Assembly: GCA_036265435.1 (NCBI GenBank)
Contig: DATAPB010000292.1
Span: forward strand, 1-14,392
Length of the DNA: 14,392 nucleotides
From: DASUPK01 sp036265435
GTDB lineage: Bacteria; Actinomycetota; Thermoleophilia; Solirubrobacterales; 70-9
Reading direction: 5' to 3'
The position numbers and the translations under genes are program-made. The notes beneath the pieces were generated by a model. It did no database searches and was not told where the DNA came from. It worked only from the letters and a program-made list of their open reading frames with translations. Shown here one piece after another: positions 1-6,029 of the stretch (position 1 is its first letter; every line of letters begins with the position of its first letter).

Positions 1-1
1 A

Positions 2-697
2 CCGCTCGTCGTCATCCCGCACCCGAACCAGTCGAACCACAACGGCGGGCAGCTGCAGTTCGGCCCGGACGGCCTGCTCTACGCAGGGACCGGGGACGGC
101 GGCGGCGCCGGCGATCAGCCGGACAACGCCCAGAACCCGAACTCGCGCCTCGGCAAGCTGCTGCAGATCGATCCGGCGTCGGGCGCCGTGCGCGTCTACT
201 CCCTCGGCCTGCGCAACCCGTACCGCTTCTCCTTCGACCTGGTCAGTGCTCCCGGTCAGCCGCGCCTGGCCATCGCCGACGTCGGCCAGGACCGCTTCGA
301 CGAGATCGACTATCTGCCTCTGGTGGCAGCCGCCGGCGCCAACTTCGGGTGGAACGACTTCGAGGGGTTCGCGCCGTTTGCCGGAGCCCATCCACCCACC
401 CCCAGCGGCACCGTCAGGCCGATCAAGGTCAGGAGCATCTCCGGGGCCGGCTGCGCGATCATCGGCGGTTACGTGGTCCGAGACGCGAAGCTGCGCTCGC
501 TGACCGACCGCTACGTCTATGGGGACTTCTGCACCGGCAAGATCCGTTCGCTGATCCCGCGCCTGGGGGGCGCCCGCAAGGACCGGGGCACCGGCCTCCG
601 GGTGCGGGACCTGAGCTCGTTCGGGGAAACGGCCGCCGGCAAGCTCTTCGCCACCTCGCTGGACGGCCCGGTCTACCGGTTCGTCCGCCGCCGCTGA
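2..697 (+). CDS. PQQ-dependent sugar dehydrogenase-like protein, 5'-truncated by window edge
   Basis: The reading frame is open from base 2, so the N-terminal part lies outside the window; 231 codons are visible. The fragment matches the beta-propeller of soluble glucose/sorbosone dehydrogenases (GSDH family). An HNGG motif (the His expected to act as catalytic base) is followed by FGPDGLLYAGTGDGG, then LGKLLQIDP, LGLRNPYRFSFD (conserved Arg), DVGQDRFDEIDYLP and ANFGWNDFEG. Two cysteines (GAGCAI and GDFCTG) recur at equivalent places in the next gene and may form a disulfide. Family members oxidise sugars or other alcohols outside the membrane using PQQ and Ca2+; the substrate cannot be read here. 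Compared with its neighbour it lacks about 25 residues between the IDP motif and the GLRNP motif, where most relatives have a YxIPxxNPF loop. A GTG inside the frame at 188 could be mistaken for the start, but strong family homology continues upstream to the edge. Confidence 0.9.
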   Translation, partial: PLVVIPHPNQSNHNGGQLQFGPDGLLYAGTGDGGGAGDQPDNAQNPNSRLGKLLQIDPASGAVRVYSLGLRNPYRFSFDLVSAPGQPRLAIADVGQDRFDEIDYLPLVAAAGANFGWNDFEGFAPFAGAHPPTPSGTVRPIKVRSISGAGCAIIGGYVVRDAKLRSLTDRYVYGDFCTGKIRSLIPRLGGARKDRGTGLRVRDLSSFGETAAGKLFATSLDGPVYRFVRRR

Positions 698-704
698 GCG
701 GCGG
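688..704 (+). terminator. GC hairpin whose loop is the stop codon
   Basis: A perfect 7-bp inverted repeat, CCGCCGC at 688-694 and GCGGCGG at 698-704, flanks a 3-nt loop that is exactly the TGA stop of the first sugar dehydrogenase gene. No T-tract follows (the next bases are GGGTGG), so this is not a classical intrinsic terminator. It could be an end-of-transcript stabilising hairpin, or chance in GC-rich sequence. Confidence 0.3.
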
Positions 705-723
705 GGGTGGCCGACCTGCCCGC

Positions 724-750
724 TAATAACCTGGGCCACCTCTCGCCCAG
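724..750 (+). promoter_or_regulatory. Possible promoter/leader hairpin for second sugar dehydrogenase gene
   Basis: The 62-bp gap between the two sugar dehydrogenase genes holds an A/T-rich patch, TAATAAC at 724-730, that stands out from its GC-rich surroundings and could serve as a -10 element. Immediately after it is an inverted repeat, CTGGGC at 731-736 and GCCCAG at 745-750, with an 8-nt loop. It lies just upstream of the ATG at 760. No convincing -35 is visible. The hairpin may instead separate expression of the two tandem genes. Confidence 0.25.
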
Positions 751-759
751 GACCCTGAC

Positions 760-2013
760 ATGCGGACCGCCCTGAGCCGTCGCCGGATCGAGACCTTCAT
801 CGCTGCCCTCGTCGCGATCGCAGCGGCGACGGTCGGGATCGCGGTCCAGGAAGGGCGAACACTGGGGCCGAAGTTCGTCACGCTCGACCGGATCGCCCGC
901 ATGCGGCAGCCGGTCTACCTGACGCAGCCGCCGGGCCAGAACTCGAATCTCTACGTGGTCCAGAAGCGCGGCGCGGTCCGGATCATCGCCAACGACCACC
1001 TCCTCGAGCGTCCGTTCCTGGACATCCACCGGCTGGTCGAGCACAACGGGCCGGGCGGCGACCCGGGCATGGCCGCGATCGCATTCCCGCCCGACTACGG
1101 CCGGACCGGCCTCTTCTACGTCTCCTACAACAACCGCCAGGACGACCTCCAGGTGGACGAGTACCGCCGCAGCGCGGACAACCGGCTCGTGGCCGACCCC
1201 AGCTCACGCCGGCCGCTCCTCACCATCCCCGAGCCGACCGGCGCGCATCATGGCGGGCTGATCGTCTTCGGCACCGACGGCTACCTCTGGCTGGGCGCCG
1301 GCGACGGGGGTCCGGCGGGAGACCCGGCGGGGAACGCGCAGAACCTGGACCTCCTGCTCGGCAAGCTCCTGCGGATCGATCCGACCCCATCACCAACGGC
1401 GGCTACAAACACCGCCGCCGGACAAAGGCCGTACACGATCCCCCCGGACAACCCGTTCGTGGGGCGGCCCGGCCGGGATGAGATCTGGGCCTACGGCCTG
1501 CGCAACCCGCGCCGCTTCTCCTTCGACCGGCCCACCAAGTCGATCGGGATCGGCGACGTGGGCAACAACCGCTACGAGGAGATCGACTATCTCCCGATCG
1601 CAAAGTCGCGAGGAGCGAACTTCGGCTGGCCTGCCTACGAGGGATTCGCGGTCTTTCACGGCGGCATCCCCCGCAGGGACGTGGTCTTCCCCGCCCTGGC
1701 CTATCCGCACCATCCCGGCTGTGCGGTGACCGGCGGCTACGTCGTTCGCGACCCGCGGCTCGCCAAGATCCGCGGCAGGGAGATCGTCGGGGACTACATG
1801 TTCGCCGACTACTGCACCGGCAAGCTCTACGGCTTCCGCCCCCGACTCGGCCGCCGCGCCGGGAAGGAGCGCAGCTTTCGCTTCGACATCCGCTACCTCT
1901 CCTCGCTCGGCGAGGACAACGCGGGCAACATCTACGTGCTCACGGAGCGGGGCATCAAGAGAAACAGCAAGGGCTCGGTCTACCGGCTGGTGCCGTTCCG
2001 CAAGGAGATCTAG
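760..2013 (+). CDS. PQQ-dependent sugar dehydrogenase-like protein, membrane-anchored or secreted
   Basis: This 417-residue protein is complete and of usual length for the GSDH beta-propeller family. Residues 1-10 are basic and residues about 11-30 are hydrophobic, giving a signal peptide or signal anchor without a lipobox Cys; the domain therefore probably acts outside the cytoplasm. Family motifs in order: QPVYLTQPP (about 50-58), DPGMAAIAFPPDY (101-113), HHGG (163-166, containing the presumed catalytic His), FGTDGYLWLGAGDGG (170-184), GKLLRIDP (201-208), YTIPPDNPF (225-233), YGLRNPRRFSFD (245-256, conserved Arg248), GDVGNNRYEEIDYLP (265-279) and GANFGW (285-290). Cys321 and Cys352 match the pair in the upstream paralogue. 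Known members use PQQ and Ca2+ to oxidise aldoses; no PQQ biosynthesis gene lies in the window, so cofactor and substrate are inferred. It follows its paralogue by 62 bp in tandem, probably by duplication. The start is the first ATG giving a signal sequence; its ribosome site is weak (GGAC). Confidence 0.9.
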   Translation: MRTALSRRRIETFIAALVAIAAATVGIAVQEGRTLGPKFVTLDRIARMRQPVYLTQPPGQNSNLYVVQKRGAVRIIANDHLLERPFLDIHRLVEHNGPGGDPGMAAIAFPPDYGRTGLFYVSYNNRQDDLQVDEYRRSADNRLVADPSSRRPLLTIPEPTGAHHGGLIVFGTDGYLWLGAGDGGPAGDPAGNAQNLDLLLGKLLRIDPTPSPTAATNTAAGQRPYTIPPDNPFVGRPGRDEIWAYGLRNPRRFSFDRPTKSIGIGDVGNNRYEEIDYLPIAKSRGANFGWPAYEGFAVFHGGIPRRDVVFPALAYPHHPGCAVTGGYVVRDPRLAKIRGREIVGDYMFADYCTGKLYGFRPRLGRRAGKERSFRFDIRYLSSLGEDNAGNIYVLTERGIKRNSKGSVYRLVPFRKEI

Positions 2014-2021
2014 CCCGGGCC

Positions 2022-3188
2022 CTACCGCGGAAGCGCGGGGGCGAGGATGCGGTACGCCTTGATGCCCAGGCCGAGGCGTTCCCGGTCCTCGGAGATCTGG
2101 GGGTCGAGCCCGGTCAGCTCTTTCACGCGCTCGAGCCGGTAGGCGACCGTGTGCCGGTGCGCGAAGATCGCTCGCGCGGTCGCGTTCATGTTGCAGTCGC
2201 TCGTCAGGTACTCCTCGAGCGTGCCCAGCAGGTCCGAGCGGTACTGGTCGTCGTAGCGAACCAGCGGCTCGACGGTGTCGCGGTAGAAGCTCCGCACCTC
2301 GTCGGGGTCCGAGATCAGGGCCCTGAACAGCAGCCGGTAGACCCCGCTCGCCGCGATCCCCTCCTCGAGGGCCTCGGCGATCTCCGGCTCGCGGGTGATC
2401 ACGTCGAGGACCAGCTCGGCCTCCCTGATCGCGCGATGTAGGTCACCGGGATCCGGATAGAAGGAGGAGACGGCAGCCATCCCGTGCTTGCGGAGGCGGT
2501 TGGCGATGCGGCCGGCCGAGCGCAGCGTCGTCTCCGGCGCGTCATCGCCGCCGCGTGCCGGCAGGATGGCGTAGAGCCGGCCGTCGGCGAGCTTCGCCAG
2601 CGAGCCCTCGTACTCGGCCTCGACCAGCGCGGTCGCGTGGCTCGGGGAGGCGGACTCGATCTCCGCGACGAGCGCGATAGCCCCACGGGCCAGGTCGCAC
2701 CCGAGCCGGGCCGCCTTGCTGGTCGCCTCCGCCGTGTGGACCTCGTGGGAGCGGAGCTCCTCGATCAGGCCGCCGCGCATCTTGCGCTCGGCGTCCTCAC
2801 GCGCATCGGCCACCGCGACCTCGGCCAGCGCGGCGAGTGCGGCGGCGCGTAGAACCTCCTCGCGGTCGACCAGGACCGCCTCCTCATCGCCGTCGGTGGA
2901 GGACTCCGCGAGCAAGAGGACGACGCCCACGATCTGCCCGCCGGCCTCGATCGAGCGCTCGAGCGCGATCTCGTCGGATGCGGTCGCATCGGTCTCGGCA
3001 ACTCGCGCCTTCGCGTATTCGGCGAGCCCGTTGAGCTCCCCGCCCCCCGGGGCGCGGGCGGCGAGCCCCCTGGGCGGAAGGACGATCGCCACCGGTCCCC
3101 CGGCCTCCGCGGCGGCAAGCTCGGCGACTCCCTGAAGGCCCTCGCCGTCGAGGACGGCCTCGATCATGCGCGTGCTGAGCTCGCGCAT
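2022..3188 (-). CDS. PucR/CdaR-family transcriptional regulator
   Basis: The 388-residue protein ends in the HTH characteristic of PucR/CdaR regulators (about residues 320-378), with the typical pattern NMNATARAIFAHRHTVAYRLERV followed by LTGLDP. The middle (about 165-265) resembles the degenerate GGDEF-like domain of this family. Residues about 5-135 look like a GAF-type sensing domain (AIVLPP, GQIVGVVLLLAE). Such proteins usually bind a metabolite and activate nearby catabolic operons. The start is set at ATG 3188 because GGAG lies 5 nt before it (3194-3197); an in-frame extension to 3458 is possible but would overlap the divergent gene and encodes low-complexity, non-homologous residues. 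The divergent neighbour is an aldehyde dehydrogenase of GabD2 type. A PucR-type regulator (GabR) is known to activate GABA utilisation genes in Corynebacterium glutamicum, so this protein may control its neighbour; that link is inference. Confidence 0.88.
   Translation of the reverse strand: MRELSTRMIEAVLDGEGLQGVAELAAAEAGGPVAIVLPPRGLAARAPGGGELNGLAEYAKARVAETDATASDEIALERSIEAGGQIVGVVLLLAESSTDGDEEAVLVDREEVLRAAALAALAEVAVADAREDAERKMRGGLIEELRSHEVHTAEATSKAARLGCDLARGAIALVAEIESASPSHATALVEAEYEGSLAKLADGRLYAILPARGGDDAPETTLRSAGRIANRLRKHGMAAVSSFYPDPGDLHRAIREAELVLDVITREPEIAEALEEGIAASGVYRLLFRALISDPDEVRSFYRDTVEPLVRYDDQYRSDLLGTLEEYLTSDCNMNATARAIFAHRHTVAYRLERVKELTGLDPQISEDRERLGLGIKAYRILAPALPR
2025..2038. terminator. 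Small hairpin at convergent gene ends
   Basis: The second sugar dehydrogenase gene (plus) and the PucR-like gene (minus) converge with only 8 bp between their stop codons (2014-2021, sequence CCCGGGCC). An inverted repeat, CCGCG at 2025-2029 and CGCGG at 2034-2038 with a GAAG loop, sits immediately past the plus-strand stop, inside the last codons of the regulator gene. There is no T-run. It may help end transcription from the left but is short. Confidence 0.25.
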
Positions 3189-3193
3189 GGTCA

Positions 3194-3197
3194 CTCC
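3194..3197 (-). promoter_or_regulatory. Ribosome binding site deciding the regulator start
   Basis: On the minus strand GGAG is followed by TGACC and then the ATG at 3188. The 5-nt spacing supports this start over the longer frame reaching 3458. The same GGAG overlaps the end of a 9-codon leader frame (see 3191-3220). Confidence 0.65.
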
Positions 3198-3253
3198 GTC
3201 TGGGCTTCGATCTTCTTCATGGCGGGGCGGCCCGGAAAGCGGCGACTGCTGCC

Positions 3254-3297
3254 GAGGGCCACCGTAGGCGCGCCCGGGCGCACGGTCTTTGGCCCTC
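3254..3297 (-). promoter_or_regulatory. Long inverted-repeat structure upstream of the regulator gene
   Basis: Outer arms GAGGGCC (3254-3260) and GGCCCTC (3291-3297) and inner arms ACCGT (3261-3265) and ACGGT (3282-3286) are complementary, with a CTTT bulge at 3287-3290. The loop contains a further perfect palindrome, GCGCCCGGGCGC, at 3270-3281. It lies 66-109 bp upstream of the regulator start. It could be a 5'-UTR RNA structure or a compound operator. No known riboswitch class is recognised. Confidence 0.4.
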
Positions 3298-3368
3298 TGT
3301 CGAAAATCGCGGGCGGCGCTTGCTCCAAGCGGTCGAGCGTGTCGATCGGCACTAGCTCCATGCACGAA

Positions 3369-3386
3369 ACTGGCTGGGCAGCCAGT
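3369..3386. promoter_or_regulatory. Perfect 18-bp palindrome, candidate operator
   Basis: ACTGGCTG (3369-3376) and CAGCCAGT (3379-3386) are exact reverse complements around a central GG. The site lies 41-58 bp upstream of the aldehyde dehydrogenase ATG, and covers the position where a -35 element would fall for the putative -10 at 3394-3399. This placement suits a dimeric regulator, plausibly the divergently encoded PucR-like protein; the binding partner is inference. Confidence 0.5.
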
Positions 3387-3393
3387 GCGGCGG

Positions 3394-3399
3394 TACAGT
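3394..3399 (+). promoter_or_regulatory. Putative -10 box of the aldehyde dehydrogenase gene
   Basis: TACAGT fits the TANNNT actinobacterial -10 pattern, 27 bp before the ATG at 3427. The region 17-18 bp upstream (TGGCTG/CTGGCT) is a poor -35 and lies inside the 18-bp palindrome, as expected if an activator is needed. Confidence 0.4.
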
Positions 3400-3414
3400 G
3401 GCTCGAAACCGGCG

Positions 3415-3420
3415 AGGAGG
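3415..3420 (+). promoter_or_regulatory. Strong ribosome binding site
   Basis: AGGAGG lies 6 nt before the ATG at 3427. It fixes the aldehyde dehydrogenase start and rules out the upstream in-frame ATG at 3289. Confidence 0.8.
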
Positions 3421-3426
3421 AGAGCG

Positions 3427-4974
3427 ATGGCGATCGACACGGTCAGCGAGGCCGCCAAGAGTCAGGACACCCGCGAGAGCTTCGAGGTGATCAACCCCGC
3501 GGACGACTCGGTGATCGCCAACGTGCCGATCGATGGCCCCGCCGAGGTCGCCGCCACCGTCGCCCGGGTGCGCGCCAATCAGCCGGCCTGGGAGGAGCTC
3601 GGCATCAAGGGCCGTGCCGAGTGGCTCGGCAAGCTCCGCGACTGGCTAATCGACCACCAGGACGAGATCGCGGACACGATGCAGCGGGAGACGGGCAAGG
3701 TCCGCGCCGAGTCGATGGGCGAGGTTCCCTACGTCGTGGACCTCATCAACTTCTACGGCAAGAAAGCCGGCAGGTACATCGGCGACCAGAAGGTCCCCGC
3801 CCACTCGCCGCTGATGAAGGTCAAGAAGCTCAAAGTCCAGTACCGCCCGTATCCGGTGGTCGGCGTCATCAGCCCCTGGAACTTCCCGCTGATCCTCTCG
3901 CTGGGCGACGCGGTTCCCGCCCTCGTCGCCGGGTGCGCGGTCGTCGTCAAGCCCTCCGAGGTCACCCCGCTGGGGCTCGGAGAGATCGTCGAGGCCTGGA
4001 AGTCCGAGATCGGCGGCCCCGACGTCTTCGATGTCGTCAACGGCATGGGCGAGACGGGCTCGGCGCTGGTCGACAAGGTCGACTTCGTCCAGTTCACCGG
4101 CTCGGACCGCACGGCGAAGAAGGTCCTCACCCGCGCGGCCGACACCCTCACCCCTGTGAGCGCCGAGCTCGGGGGCAAGGACCCGATGATCGTTCTGCGC
4201 ACCGCGGACGTCGAGAGGGCAGCCAACGCCGCCGCCTGGGGTTCGTTCGCCAACTCCGGCCAGGTCTGCATCTCCACGGAGCGCATCTACGTCGAAGAGC
4301 CGGTCTACGACGAGTTCCTCACCCGATTCGTCGACGAGGTGAAGAGCCTCAATCAGGGGATGGACGGGCGAGACCACGGCAAGGAGATCGGCGCGATGAC
4401 CTACCCGAAGCAGACCGACATCGTCGAGTCCCACGTGAACGACGCGCGGGAGAGCGGTGCCACGGTCCTCACCGGGGGGCAGCGCGGCGGGGGGCCGGGC
4501 GACTGGTTCGAGCCCACCGTCCTCGCAGACGTCGACCACTCGATGACCGTGATGCGCGACGAGAGCTTCGGCCCGGTGGTCGGGGTGATGAAGGTCCGCG
4601 ATGCAGACGAGGCGGTGCGGCTCGCCAACGACAGCCGCTACGGGCTATCGGCCTCGGTGTTCGGCAGCAGGCGCCAGGCCGAGGCGGTCGCGCGGAGGCT
4701 CGAGGTCGGCACCGCGAACGTCAACGACGTCCTGGTCGGCTTCCTGGCCTCGGACGTGCCGATGGGCGGCTGGAAGGACTCCGGGATCGGCTTCCGCCAC
4801 GGGGAGTACGGGATCAAGAAGTTCGTCCGGCCGGAGTCGCTGGTGATCGCGAGGTTCGGCGGTAAGCGTGAACCGCTCTACTTCCCGTACACGAGCGACC
4901 GCCGGGCGAAGCTGCGCAAGATCTCGGACTTCTTCAACTCGCGCGACTGGCGCAGGCGACTCGGCCGGCGCTAG
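3427..4974 (+). CDS. NAD(P)-dependent aldehyde dehydrogenase, GabD2-like succinate-semialdehyde dehydrogenase
   Basis: The 515-residue protein carries the full aldehyde dehydrogenase signature: PWNFPLIL with Asn152, VVVKPSE with Lys175 (cofactor binding), FTGSDRTAK (223-231), ELGGKDP with general base Glu247, GQVC with catalytic Cys281, and ESFGPVV with Glu379. It oxidises an aldehyde to the acid in the cytosol. The overall pattern (YRPYPVVGVISPWNFP, FANSGQVCISTERIYVE, and a basic C-terminal tail beyond residue 475) resembles mycobacterial GabD2-type succinate-semialdehyde dehydrogenases, which would place it in GABA/succinate-semialdehyde breakdown; the substrate remains inferred and other aldehydes are possible. 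The ATG at 3427 is preceded by a strong AGGAGG. It diverges from a PucR-type regulator and converges on a small secreted protein gene, sharing the CTAG stop overlap at 4971-4974. No transaminase gene (gabT) is adjacent. Confidence 0.92.
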   Translation: MAIDTVSEAAKSQDTRESFEVINPADDSVIANVPIDGPAEVAATVARVRANQPAWEELGIKGRAEWLGKLRDWLIDHQDEIADTMQRETGKVRAESMGEVPYVVDLINFYGKKAGRYIGDQKVPAHSPLMKVKKLKVQYRPYPVVGVISPWNFPLILSLGDAVPALVAGCAVVVKPSEVTPLGLGEIVEAWKSEIGGPDVFDVVNGMGETGSALVDKVDFVQFTGSDRTAKKVLTRAADTLTPVSAELGGKDPMIVLRTADVERAANAAAWGSFANSGQVCISTERIYVEEPVYDEFLTRFVDEVKSLNQGMDGRDHGKEIGAMTYPKQTDIVESHVNDARESGATVLTGGQRGGGPGDWFEPTVLADVDHSMTVMRDESFGPVVGVMKVRDADEAVRLANDSRYGLSASVFGSRRQAEAVARRLEVGTANVNDVLVGFLASDVPMGGWKDSGIGFRHGEYGIKKFVRPESLVIARFGGKREPLYFPYTSDRRAKLRKISDFFNSRDWRRRLGRR

Positions 4975-5300
4975 CCGTCCTTACCGCCACCACCGGAGCC
5001 GCCGCGGGTCTCGACCTTGCTCGCGATCCAGCGGCCGTTGGACTTCTGGGCGATGACCTCGAGGTCGGTGCGGCCGACCGTGATCGCCTTGAAGCCGGAG
5101 ATGCCCTGGTAGACGGTCTGCCTGTTCACCTTCACCTTGAAGGTGCCGCCGCCCTCGTCCTCGCGGATCTTGAAGGTCTTCGCCTTCGCGTTCTTCGCGA
5201 CGATCGCGCCCTCGAACGAGCGGGCCTGAGCGACCGGCGCGGCGATTGCGGCGATCGCGAGCGCGGCGAGCGCCGCGAGGATCCAAGTCCTCTTCTTCAT
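4971..5300 (-). CDS. Small secreted DUF5666-like protein
   Basis: A 109-residue protein. Residues 1-27 form a clear Sec signal peptide: MKKR, a long Ala/Leu/Ile core, then a likely AQA cleavage site. The mature part (28-98) has a beta-rich single-repeat pattern: FEGAIVAKNAKAKTFKI, then FKVKVNRQTVY, then VGRTDLEVIAQKSNGRWIASKV. This pattern of a Gly-led strand, a V-x-V strand, a threonine turn and a final strand resembles DUF5666. The tail is Gly-rich and charged (99-109). Function is unknown; the fold suggests a small extracellular OB-like domain. The start at 5300 is supported by AGGAGG 7 nt upstream (5308-5313), which is better than the alternative in-frame ATG at 5375. Its TAG stop (4973-4971) overlaps the TAG of the convergent aldehyde dehydrogenase gene. 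GST and metE lie upstream on the same strand, 119 bp away. Confidence 0.8.
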   Translation of the reverse strand: MKKRTWILAALAALAIAAIAAPVAQARSFEGAIVAKNAKAKTFKIREDEGGGTFKVKVNRQTVYQGISGFKAITVGRTDLEVIAQKSNGRWIASKVETRGGSGGGGKDG

Positions 5301-5307
5301 CTCGTTT

Positions 5308-5313
5308 CCTCCT
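5308..5313 (-). promoter_or_regulatory. Strong ribosome binding site of the secreted protein gene
   Basis: On the minus strand AGGAGG is followed by AAACGAG and the ATG at 5300. This selects MKKR as the N-terminus. Confidence 0.8.
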
Positions 5314-5335
5314 GCCGTGGCTGGTTTGCTTTCCC

Positions 5336-5374
5336 CCCAAGCATGCCCGCTCGGTGTTAGACGACGCCCAAGCA
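5336..5374 (-). promoter_or_regulatory. Upstream region of secreted protein gene with repeated octamer
   Basis: The 119-bp gap 5301-5419 must hold the promoter of the secreted protein gene, unless that gene is read through from metE/GST. On the minus strand TGCTTGGG occurs twice (5374-5367 and 5343-5336), 31 bp apart, about three helical turns. TGCTT (5327-5331) and AAGCA (5339-5343) also form a short inverted repeat. No clear -35/-10 pair and no terminator for the upstream GST gene could be identified. Confidence 0.25.
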
Positions 5375-5419
5375 AAGGTTAGGAATCGGCAAAGCGGCGG
5401 TGAGGAGGTGGGGCGACGG

Positions 5420-6016
5420 TCAGGCCGTGATTGGTGCGTGGCCCGCTTGGCCGGCGACGCGATCGAGCCAGGCGCGGATAGCGGGATACCCCGCCAGGTC
5501 GAACCCGCCCTCGGCGGCGACGTGGGTATAGGCGTAGAGCGAGATGTCAGCGATTGTGAAGCGCTCGCCGACAAGGAAGGTGCGGCCGGACAGGTGGCGC
5601 TCCATCGCGTCGAGGGCGGTGTAGCCGGCACGGCGCCTGGCCTCCACCTCGGCGTCCGCCGGGGGAGCGTCCGAGTAGGCGACCCAGAAGCGGACGACCG
5701 CGATGTTCGGCTCGTGGCTGTACTGCTCGAAGAACAACCACTGGAGCACCTGGCCACGCTCGTACCGATCCTCGGGCAGGTACGGCGTCCCCTCTGCAAG
5801 GTGGAAGAGGATCGCGTTGGACTCCGCCAGCGGACGACCGTCGTCGAGCAGCAGGGTGGGCACACGCAGGGCGGGATTGAGGTCCCCAAGAAGCTCGAGA
5901 CGGTTCGAGCGGTCCACGACGTCCACCTCGCGTCGCTCGTATTCGACGCCAAGGTGGGCCAACAGCAGCCGGACCTTGTAACAGTTGCCCGAGACCTGGG
6001 AGTTGTAGAGCAGCAC
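5420..6016 (-). CDS. Glutathione S-transferase-fold protein
   Basis: A 198-residue two-domain GST. The N-terminal thioredoxin-fold half (1-80) starts LLYNSQVSGNCYKVRLLLAHLG, with Ser9/Cys12 as candidate thiol-activating residues. It then has RVPTLLL with the cis-Pro (Pro53) and AESNAIL with the Glu65-Ser66 pair that binds the gamma-glutamyl group in true GSTs. The C-terminal helical half has the FTIADISLYAY N-capping box (153-163). The start is placed at GTG 6016 because the family N-terminus begins exactly there; the ATG at 6106 would lie deep inside metE. The gene starts 13 nt after the metE stop, so it is probably co-transcribed and translationally coupled. Most actinobacteria make mycothiol rather than glutathione, so the thiol substrate is uncertain; it may act on another thiol or be non-enzymatic. 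Confidence 0.85.
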   Translation of the reverse strand: MLLYNSQVSGNCYKVRLLLAHLGVEYERREVDVVDRSNRLELLGDLNPALRVPTLLLDDGRPLAESNAILFHLAEGTPYLPEDRYERGQVLQWLFFEQYSHEPNIAVVRFWVAYSDAPPADAEVEARRRAGYTALDAMERHLSGRTFLVGERFTIADISLYAYTHVAAEGGFDLAGYPAIRAWLDRVAGQAGHAPITA

Positions 6017-6029
6017 CGGCGCCCGTCCG

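Noticed and set aside
3396..3402. GCCACTG on the minus strand, resembling a B12 box
   Set aside because: It is isolated: none of the other conserved cobalamin riboswitch segments are nearby, and it lies about 210 nt from the regulator start, with the required 5' part falling inside the aldehyde dehydrogenase gene. Chance match.
3289..3426. In-frame upstream start of the aldehyde dehydrogenase at ATG 3289
   Set aside because: The added 46 residues are basic and non-homologous, and a strong AGGAGG directly precedes ATG 3427.
3189..3458. In-frame N-terminal extension of the PucR-like gene to ATG 3458
   Set aside because: It would overlap the divergent aldehyde dehydrogenase start and its ribosome site, and encodes residues unlike the family. 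ATG 3188 has a GGAG 5 nt upstream and gives a typical N-terminus.
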